From NCBI GenBank assembly GCA_002297645.1, contig DBMH01000258.1, positions 1 to 21,704 of the forward strand: DNA of 21,704 nt, given 5' to 3'. Below the pieces are notes generated by a model, which worked only from the letters and a program-made list of their open reading frames with translations, had not been told where the DNA came from and made no database searches. Positions 16,432-21,704 of this stretch are shown piece after piece (the stretch's first letter is position 1; the number at the start of each line of letters is the position of its first letter). Position numbers and translations under genes: made by a program. Source of the stretch: Rhodanobacteraceae bacterium UBA703 (GTDB lineage Bacteria; Pseudomonadota; Gammaproteobacteria; Xanthomonadales; Rhodanobacteraceae).

Positions 16432-17280
16432 TCAATCCATCTCCTTCCCTGGCGCCGGCTTCCGATCCGACTTGATCGTCACGTACTCGGGCTCCTCGGT
16501 GTCCAGGCGCAGCGCGGTCAGCCAGCCGCCCCAGACGCAGCCGGTGTCGATCGCGTGCACGCCGAGCCCGGCGAAGCGGCCGAGCGTCGACCAGTGGCCG
16601 CAGACGACCCTGAGGTCGCGCTTGATCTGGCCGGGGACCTCGAACCACGGATACAGGCCCGGTCGTTGCGTACCGGGGGCGCCCTTGTCGCTGAACGCGA
16701 TGCGGCCGCGCACGTCGACGTAGCGCATGCGCGTGAACACGTTGATGCCGGCGCGCCAGCGGTCGATGCCGCGCAGCTTCGGCGTCCACAGGTCCGGCTT
16801 GTTGCCGAACATCTGCTTGAGCAGGCGGCGGTAGCCGTCGCCGTGCAGCTTTTCCTCGATTTCGCGCGCGAGCTCCACGGCCTGCTGCGTGGTCCAGCGC
16901 GGGAACAGGCCGGCGTGCACGAGCAGGAAGCCGAGGTCGTGGTCGACGTGCACGAGTTTCTGCCTGCGCAGCCAGCCGATCAGCTCGTCGCGGTCCGGCG
17001 CGAACAGGACCTCGCGCAGTTCCGGGTTCACGCGCGCCTGGTCCTCGCGCTTGCGTTCGGCGATCGCGAGCAGGGACAGGTCGTGGTTGCCGAGCACGAT
17101 GGTCGCGCGGTCGCCGAGCGCCTTGATCGTGCGCAGGACGGCCAGGGACTGGCCGCCGCGGTTCACCAGGTCGCCGCAGAACCAGAGGCGATCCTCGGAA
17201 GGGTCGAACCGGAGCTTGTCGATCAGTCGGGCAAGTTCGTCGTGGCAACCCTGGATGTCGCCGATGGCCCAGACCGCCAT
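16432..17280 (-). CDS. apaH: Symmetrical bis(5'-nucleosyl)-tetraphosphatase (Ap4A hydrolase)
   Basis: ApaH splits Ap4A into two ADP. The 282-aa product (E. coli 280) begins with the metallophosphatase motifs AIGDIQGCHDEL (5-16), FCGDLVNRGGQSL (34-46) and VLGNHDLSLLA (62-72). It continues with FLLVHAGLFPRW, DLWTPKLRGIDRWRAGINVFTRMR in parts, VCGHWSTLGRF and AIDTGCVWGG, all typical of ApaH. The ATG at 17280 shares one base with the apaG stop (TGATG), so translation is probably coupled. The upstream open frame to 17442 is arginine-rich shadow. It is the third gene of the rsmA-apaG-apaH group, the usual order in gammaproteobacteria. Confidence 0.97.
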   Translation of the reverse strand: MAVWAIGDIQGCHDELARLIDKLRFDPSEDRLWFCGDLVNRGGQSLAVLRTIKALGDRATIVLGNHDLSLLAIAERKREDQARVNPELREVLFAPDRDELIGWLRRQKLVHVDHDLGFLLVHAGLFPRWTTQQAVELAREIEEKLHGDGYRRLLKQMFGNKPDLWTPKLRGIDRWRAGINVFTRMRYVDVRGRIAFSDKGAPGTQRPGLYPWFEVPGQIKRDLRVVCGHWSTLGRFAGLGVHAIDTGCVWGGWLTALRLDTEEPEYVTIKSDRKPAPGKEMD

Positions 17281-17663
17281 CAGTGCAGGGTCCGCGGTGG
17301 CGACAGCACGAAGGCGGGAATGTACGCGTCGAAGTGGGTACCGTCGTCCGCGATCATCTGGTAGCTGCCGCGCATGGTGCCGAGTTCGGTCTCCAGCACG
17401 GCGCCGGAGGTGTACTCGTAGTCGGAACCGGGGCGCATCCACGGCTGTTCGCCGACGACCCCGTCGCCACGCACTTCGCGCACCTTGCCGTTGCCGTCCG
17501 TGATGATCCAGTGGCGCGACATGAGTCGCGCGCCCACCGTGCCGTGGTTGACGATCGTGATCGTGTACGCGAACGCGTAGCGGTTGTCCGCCGGCGCCGA
17601 CTGGTCGTCCAGAAAGCGCGTGTCGACCGAGATCGCGATGTCGTAAGGCTTCTTGCCGCTCAT
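17280..17663 (-). CDS. apaG: ApaG domain protein
   Basis: ApaG is a small beta-sandwich protein of unsettled function that accompanies apaH. The product is 127 aa (E. coli 125) with the family blocks NRYAFAYTITIVNHG, RHWIITDGNGKVREVRGDGVVGEQP (in parts) and YTSGAVLETELGTMRGSYQM. I chose the ATG at 17663 because GGAGA lies 9 bases upstream and the length then matches the family. A longer frame from 17699 adds 12 residues. It lies 88 bases downstream of rsmA and overlaps apaH by one base. Confidence 0.95.
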   Translation of the reverse strand: MSGKKPYDIAISVDTRFLDDQSAPADNRYAFAYTITIVNHGTVGARLMSRHWIITDGNGKVREVRGDGVVGEQPWMRPGSDYEYTSGAVLETELGTMRGSYQMIADDGTHFDAYIPAFVLSPPRTLH

Positions 17664-17751
17664 GCCGGCGATTCTCCGGGACATGGCGCGTGCGGGCAAG
17701 CGCCGGCGGGATTTCCGCCGGAGGCGGGCGGCCGGGCCCGGCGCTCGACGA

Positions 17752-18549
17752 CTACGGTGCCGCGACCGCTTGCGCCAGCTGGACGAACGCCGCCGGCGGC
17801 AACTGTTCCGCGCGAGTCTTCGGATCGACGCCGGCGGACTCGATGCGCGCCGCGTCGAGGACGCCGTGCAGTGCGTTCGAGAGCGTCTTGCGTCGTTGCC
17901 CGAACGCCGCCTTGACCACGCGCGCGATCGTGGCGGCGTCGGCGGCAGGCCGCTCCCGCGCGGGCCGCGGCACGAGGCGCACGACGGCCGAATCGACTTT
18001 CGGCGGCGGCTTGAACGCGCTCGGCGGCACTTCCAGCAGCGGATCGACGCGGCAGGCCAGTTGCAGCATGACCGACAGCCGGCCGTAGACCTTGCTGCCC
18101 GGAGTGGCGGCCATGCGGTCGACGACTTCCTTCTGCAGCATGAAGTGCATGTCGCGGATCGCGTCGATGTGGTCGATGCAGTGGAACAGGATCGGCGAGG
18201 AAATGTTGTAGGGCAGGTTGCCGACCACGCGAAGCGGCGCGTCCCCGGCGAGTGCCGTGAAGTCCACCCCGAGCACGTCGGCGTGGACGATGTCGAGTTC
18301 GCCGACGCCTTCGGCAGCGGCGTGCAGGCGCGGAATCAGGTCGCGGTCCAGCTCGATGACGGTGAGCCGGCCGAGCGCGCGCAGCAGCGGCAGCGTCAGT
18401 GCGCCTTCGCCGGGGCCGATCTCGACGACACGCTCGCCGGGTTTCGGATCGATCGCCTGCACGATCCTGCGCAGCAGGTTCTGGTCGTGCAGGAAGTGCT
18501 GGCCGAAGCGCTTCTTGTGGACGTGGCGGTCGTCGGGAGAGATAGGCAT
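17752..18549 (-). CDS. rsmA: 16S rRNA dimethyladenosine transferase (RsmA/KsgA)
   Basis: RsmA dimethylates A1518 and A1519 of 16S rRNA during 30S maturation. The 265-aa product has RFGQHFLHDQN (14-24), the SAM motif VVEIGPGEGALT (41-52), VIELDRDL, the catalytic motif NLPYNISSPILF (111-122) and FKPPPKVDSAVV. I chose the ATG at 18549 by homology. The frame extends further to 18663, but the added residues are encoded by a tandem repeat (18577-18620). It is first in the rsmA-apaG-apaH group. In many relatives pdxA lies directly upstream; here a yeiH-lysR pair intervenes. Confidence 0.97.
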   Translation of the reverse strand: MPISPDDRHVHKKRFGQHFLHDQNLLRRIVQAIDPKPGERVVEIGPGEGALTLPLLRALGRLTVIELDRDLIPRLHAAAEGVGELDIVHADVLGVDFTALAGDAPLRVVGNLPYNISSPILFHCIDHIDAIRDMHFMLQKEVVDRMAATPGSKVYGRLSVMLQLACRVDPLLEVPPSAFKPPPKVDSAVVRLVPRPARERPAADAATIARVVKAAFGQRRKTLSNALHGVLDAARIESAGVDPKTRAEQLPPAAFVQLAQAVAAP

Positions 18550-18576
18550 CCGCGTATGGTAGTGGAGCCGGGATCG

Positions 18577-18620
18577 GGGATTCGAGATCCGCGATTTCGA
18601 GATCCGGGATTCCGAGATCC
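18577..18620. repeat. Three imperfect tandem 14-15-base units upstream of rsmA
   Basis: Three units of the form GGGATTCGAGATCC / GCGATTTCGAGATCC / GGGATTCCGAGATCC run head to tail in the 132-base gap between yeiH and rsmA, starting 28 bases before the rsmA start. Such short GGATTC/GATCC tandem units are intergenic in character. They may vary in copy number between strains and might lie in the rsmA promoter or 5' leader. Confidence 0.7.
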
Positions 18621-18681
18621 GTGGGACGGGAGGCGAAGCGGCCCGCGCTTCCTCCGTCCCCATCCCGGATACGTCCGCGGT

Positions 18682-19689
18682 TCACCAGCTCCCGATCACG
18701 ACCTTCAGGAGCCAGTAGCCGCCGATCGTCAGCCAGGCGAACAGCGCCGTCGCCAGCAGCAGCGGTTTCGGGCCGATCGCGCGCAGGCGCGAGAAGCGCG
18801 TATCGAGACCGAGTGCGCCCATCGCGGTCGCCAGCAGCAGGGTGTCGAGGTCGAGCAGCCGGGTGCGCCAGGCCGGCGGCAGGTCGACCACCGAGTTCAG
18901 CGCGCAGACGGCGGCGAAGCCGAGCGCGAACCACGGCACGGTGATGCCGCCTCCCGCGCCTTCGCCCGCGCGGCGCGCCTGCCAGCCGCCGAGCAGGAGC
19001 AGGAACGGCACCAGCAGCAGCACGCGGGTCAGCTTGACGATCACGGCGGTGTCTGCGGCGGCCGGATCGACCGCGTTGCCGGCGGCGACGACCTGGGCGA
19101 CCTCGTGCACCGTGGCGCCGGTGTAGATGCCGTAGACGTCCGGCGGCATCTGCAGCCAGTGCGCGAGCTGCGGATACAGGAAGATGTTGAGCGTGCCGAA
19201 CAGCACCACGCCGGCGACGGCGATGGCGACCTTGCTCGGGTCCGGCTTCAGCAGGCGCTCGGTCGCGAGCACCGCGGCGGCCCCACAGATCGCACTGCCG
19301 CAAGCGGTCAGGAGCGCCGTGTCGCGGTCGAGCCCGAGCCAGCGCCGGCCGATCCACAGGCCCAGTGCGAGCGTGCTGGCGACGATCGCCACGTCGAGGA
19401 TCAGCGCTCCCATGCCGACGGCGGCGATCTGCTGGAAGCTGATGCGCAGGCCGTACAGCACGATGCCGGCGCGCAGCAGGTTGCGCTGCGCGAACGCGAT
19501 GCCCGGCGCGAGCTGCGGCGGCAGGCGCGATCCGGCGAGGTTGCCGACGAGCATGCCGAGCACGATGGCCAGCGTCAGGGCGGACAGTTGGAGGCGCGAG
19601 AACGCGGGCAGCGTAGCCAGGCCGAGGCTGGCGAGGCCGAGCAGCAGGGCGAGGGCGAGGCCGGGAAGGCGGGTGTTGAACGTGGACAT
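18682..19689 (-). CDS. yeiH: YeiH/UPF0324-family membrane transporter, putative sulfate/sulfite-related exporter
   Basis: The 335-aa, strongly hydrophobic product has about nine to eleven membrane segments and the family blocks LSALTLAIVLGMLVGN, LLRAGIVLYGLRISF, LLTACGSAICGAAAV, GIYTGATVHEVAQVVAAG and LGLDTRFSRLRAIGPKPL. E. coli YeiH is 349 aa. The family is annotated as a putative sulfate exporter. The link to sulfur oxyanions rests on its genomic pairing with LysR regulators, as seen here. The ATG at 19689 is chosen by homology and has no strong Shine-Dalgarno site. It is divergent from a YeiE-like lysR gene with a 229-base gap holding a LysR-type operator. GC content is high, like the housekeeping genes, so there is no compositional sign of recent transfer. 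Confidence 0.88.
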   Translation of the reverse strand: MSTFNTRLPGLALALLLGLASLGLATLPAFSRLQLSALTLAIVLGMLVGNLAGSRLPPQLAPGIAFAQRNLLRAGIVLYGLRISFQQIAAVGMGALILDVAIVASTLALGLWIGRRWLGLDRDTALLTACGSAICGAAAVLATERLLKPDPSKVAIAVAGVVLFGTLNIFLYPQLAHWLQMPPDVYGIYTGATVHEVAQVVAAGNAVDPAAADTAVIVKLTRVLLLVPFLLLLGGWQARRAGEGAGGGITVPWFALGFAAVCALNSVVDLPPAWRTRLLDLDTLLLATAMGALGLDTRFSRLRAIGPKPLLLATALFAWLTIGGYWLLKVVIGSW

Positions 19690-19731
19690 GTTCGATTAGG
19701 GGATCTTCTGTCGTTCGCGGGACTGGATGCG

Positions 19732-19758
19732 CCATCGCGGTTCGCGAGCCGTCGATGG
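19732..19758 (-). promoter_or_regulatory. Imperfect hairpin in the yeiH upstream region
   Basis: CCATCG-CGG ... CCG-(T)-CGATGG forms a 9-bp stem with one bulged base around an 8-base loop. It lies 43-69 bases before the yeiH start and may sit in its 5' untranslated RNA. Its function is unknown. Confidence 0.3.
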
Positions 19759-19880
19759 CGGCGGGGCCGCGCATTCGTCGCATCGCGCGCAGGGCACGGT
19801 CGATGCGGCAGCGCGTCTCCAGGGCGGCGCTCCCTGCCGCTCTTTGACGTGCGCATTCTCGAACGATCGGTTATATAAAG

Positions 19881-19895
19881 ATAATCTATAGTTAT
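19881..19895. promoter_or_regulatory. LysR-type operator (ATAA-N7-TTAT) between yeiH and lysR
   Basis: The 15-bp site ATAA-TCTATAG-TTAT has the LysR-family layout T-N11-A inside an inverted repeat. It is embedded in a longer palindrome GATAAT-N8-ATTATC (19880-19899). It lies in a sharply AT-rich patch of an otherwise GC-rich region, 23 bases before the lysR start codon. That position would suit autorepression by lysR and control of the divergent yeiH. Confidence 0.6.
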
Positions 19896-19918
19896 TATCC
19901 GGCTCATAAGGACTTCTG

Positions 19919-20794
19919 ATGATCGCGATCAGTCCGCGCCAGCTCGAGGTGTTCGGCGCGATCGCCACCGCCGGCAGCGTGCGCGCGGCAGCGGACCAGC
20001 TCGGCCTGACGCAGCCGGCCGCCAGCATGGCGCTGGCCGAGCTGGAGCGCCTGCTCGGCGCGCCCTTGTTCGACCGCCACCAGCGCCGCCTGCATCTCAA
20101 CGCGCAGGGGCGGGCCCTGCTGCCGCAGGCACGCGAGATCGTCGAGCGCCTGCGCGAACTCGGCGGCGGAGCGGCCGCGCAGCCGCACGGCTCGCTCGCG
20201 GTCGGCGCCAGCAACACGATCGGCAACTACCTCGTCGGTGACCTGCTCGGCGGATTCGTCGCCGCGCATCCGTCGGTGCGCCTCAGCCTGCGCGTGGCGA
20301 ACACCGCCGAGATCGTCGCCGGCTTGCTCGATTTCAGCCTCGACGTCGGTTGCATCGAGGGCCCGGCGGAGCACGCCGAGATCGAGAGCGTCGCATGGCG
20401 CGAGGACGCGCTGAGGGTCTGCGTGCGTGCCGATCATCGGCTCGCCGCGCGCAGGCGGGTGCGCGCCCAGGATCTGCACGGCGAGCGCTGGATCCTGCGC
20501 GAGCGGGGATCGGCCACGCGCGCGATCTTCGAGGAAGCGGCGCACGACGTGCTCGGGCCGCTCGACGTCGCGCTCGAGCTCGGCCAGAGCGAGGCGATCA
20601 AGCAGGCGGTGATCGCCGGACTCGGCATCGCCTGCCTGCCGGCAGTCGCGATCACCGATGCGGTCGCTACCGGCAGGCTGGTTGCGCTGCCCACGCCGTT
20701 CCTTCCTCTGCGGCGGACGCTTGCGCTGGTCGTGCATCGCGGCCGCTATCGCGGAGCGACATTGCGCGCGTTCCTGGCCTGCGCGCAGCCCTGA
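19919..20794 (+). CDS. LysR-family transcriptional regulator, YeiE-like
   Basis: The 291-aa product has an N-terminal winged helix-turn-helix (about 4-63: SPRQLEVFGAIATAGSVRAAA, in parts, then LTQPAASMALAELERLLGAPLFDR) and a C-terminal effector-binding domain. Throughout it resembles E. coli YeiE: STIGNYL-type segment (here SNTIGNYLVGDLL), DVGCIEGPAEHAEIESVAW, ERWILRERGSATRAIFEE and LGQSEAIKQAVIAGLGIACLP. YeiE responds to sulfite-related signals in enterobacteria; the effector here is inferred. ATG at 19919 has AAGGA 6 bases upstream. It is divergent from yeiH, as in the yeiE-yeiH arrangement elsewhere, and converges on pdxA with 3 bases between the stops. Confidence 0.9.
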   Translation: MIAISPRQLEVFGAIATAGSVRAAADQLGLTQPAASMALAELERLLGAPLFDRHQRRLHLNAQGRALLPQAREIVERLRELGGGAAAQPHGSLAVGASNTIGNYLVGDLLGGFVAAHPSVRLSLRVANTAEIVAGLLDFSLDVGCIEGPAEHAEIESVAWREDALRVCVRADHRLAARRRVRAQDLHGERWILRERGSATRAIFEEAAHDVLGPLDVALELGQSEAIKQAVIAGLGIACLPAVAITDAVATGRLVALPTPFLPLRRTLALVVHRGRYRGATLRAFLACAQP

Positions 20795-20797
20795 GGA

Positions 20798-21704
20798 TCA
20801 GCGCGGCCGGTGCCGTGCGAGGTCGAGCGCGAGACGTGCCGCGGCGACCAGGCTGCCGGCGTCGGCGCGGCCGTGGCCGGCGAGATCCAGCGCCGTGCCG
20901 TGGTCGACCGAGGTGCGGATCCACGGCAGCCCGAGCGTCACGTTGACGGCATGGCCGAAGCCGGCGTGCTTGAGCACCGGCAGGCCCTGGTCGTGGTACA
21001 TAGCGAACACCGCGTCGTACCGCGCGAGCTGGGTCGGCACGAAGGCGGTATCGGCGGGGATCGGGCCCTGCGCGTCGATCCCTTCCGCGCGCAGGTCGGC
21101 GATCGCCGGCGCGATCTCGTCGATGTCCTCGTGGCCGAGATGGCCGCCTTCACCGGCGTGCGGGTTGAGTCCGAGCACGGCGATGCGCGGCGCCGCGACG
21201 CCGAAGCGTTCGACGAGGTCGGCATGGAGGATGCGCAGGCTCTTCGCGAGATCGGCTCGGCGGATCGCCGCCGGGACGGCGGCCAGCGGCAGGTGCGTGG
21301 TGGCCAGCGCGACACGCAGGTCGCGCCCGTGCACGTTCGCCGCCGCGAGCATCATGACGACGTCGCAGCCGGCGCGTTCGGCGAAGAATTCGGTGTGGCC
21401 GGTGAACGGCACGCCGGCCTCGTTGACGACGCCCTTGTGTACCGGCGCCGTGACGACGGCGTCGAACTCGCCACTGGCGGCGCCGTCGGCGGCGCGGGCG
21501 AGCGTGTCGAGCACGTAGCGTCCGTTGGCGGGATCCAGGCGTCCCGGCGTCGAGGCCGCGCGCAGCGGGACGTGCACGACGCGCAGTTGGCCGGGCGCCC
21601 GATGCACCGGCGTCACGCCGGCGTCGTAGGGTTCGATTTCGAGCGCGATGCCGGCCTGCGCGGCGGCATCGGCGAGCAGGCCGGCGTCGGCGACCGCGAC
21701 GAGA
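20798..21704 (-). CDS. pdxA: 4-hydroxythreonine-4-phosphate dehydrogenase, 5' end outside the window
   Basis: PdxA oxidises 4-hydroxythreonine-4-phosphate in the DXP-dependent route to pyridoxal phosphate. The visible 301 residues lack only the N-terminus (E. coli PdxA is 329 aa). Conserved blocks include VTAPVHKGVVNEAG, FTGHTEFFAE, LATTHLPLAAVP, VLGLNPHAGEGGHLG, the metal/substrate region YHDQGLPVLKHAGFGHAVN and the closing TSVDHGTALDLAGHGRAD. The frame continues to the window edge as LVAVADAGLLADAAAQAG, which fits the family, so the apparent start at 21616 is not the real one. Its stop lies 3 bases from the convergent lysR stop. Confidence 0.96.
   Translation of the reverse strand, partial: LVAVADAGLLADAAAQAGIALEIEPYDAGVTPVHRAPGQLRVVHVPLRAASTPGRLDPANGRYVLDTLARAADGAASGEFDAVVTAPVHKGVVNEAGVPFTGHTEFFAERAGCDVVMMLAAANVHGRDLRVALATTHLPLAAVPAAIRRADLAKSLRILHADLVERFGVAAPRIAVLGLNPHAGEGGHLGHEDIDEIAPAIADLRAEGIDAQGPIPADTAFVPTQLARYDAVFAMYHDQGLPVLKHAGFGHAVNVTLGLPWIRTSVDHGTALDLAGHGRADAGSLVAAARLALDLARHRPR

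Noticed and set aside
16413..16436. Bulged inverted repeat TTGA-tca-GACC...GGTCAA at the apaH end
   Set aside because: The stem needs a three-base bulge and overlaps the apaH stop. It lacks a T run, so it is not a convincing terminator.
17653..19878. Long plus-strand open frame (741 codons) opposite rsmA and yeiH
   Set aside because: It crosses two well-supported minus-strand genes and their tandem-repeat gap, and its product is arginine/glutamine/aspartate-rich without domains. It is an antisense shadow.

Overview
The window is high-GC DNA from a gammaproteobacterium, most likely of the Lysobacterales (Xanthomonadales) group. The evidence is the order lgt-thyA-folA-apaH-apaG-rsmA-pdxA, a dRS3/REP-type palindrome, and a C-terminal tail of the IF-x-DGF(D/E) kind that I associate with secreted proteins of that order. 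No genus can be fixed from the sequence alone. No rRNA, tRNA, transposase or phage gene was seen.

Left third (about 1-8700, all on the minus strand): a complete type I-F CRISPR-Cas locus in the order cas1, cas2-3, csy1 (cas8f), csy2 (cas5f), csy3 (cas7f), cas6f (csy4), then a leader, then the first 22 bases of a I-F repeat cut by the left edge. The array lies outside the window. Cas1 and the Cas2-3 fusion would acquire spacers and degrade targets. Csy1 to Csy3 plus Cas6f would form the Csy surveillance complex. Active-site motifs are intact throughout, so the locus looks functional. A strong hairpin between cas6f and the leader probably ends the cas transcript, and an IHF-like site lies 16 bp from the leader-repeat junction.

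Middle (about 8700-12350): a thioredoxin-fold DUF255 (YyaL/SSP411-type) gene on the minus strand, whose last part has lower GC like the CRISPR side. Divergent from it is rlmI, a 23S rRNA m5C methyltransferase. A roughly 310-base gap follows, holding only the 3' remnant of a lost gene.

Right part (about 12350-21704): an ancestral housekeeping block with several additions. lgt (with an unusual internal N-terminal insertion) overlaps thyA. thyA converges on, and overlaps, a secreted two-motif retropepsin-like protease. folA converges on a small membrane-anchored protein of unknown function. apaH, apaG and rsmA (ksgA) follow on the minus strand. A divergent yeiH / yeiE-like lysR pair, with a good LysR-type operator between them, sits between rsmA and pdxA, which are adjacent in many gammaproteobacteria. 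pdxA runs off the right edge.

The main unit is a recognised type I-F system, not a new one. The less ordinary observations are the Lgt insertion, the orphan C-terminal fragment, the composition change at the DUF255/cas1 border, the leader architecture, and the yeiH-lysR pair interrupting the rsmA-pdxA block.
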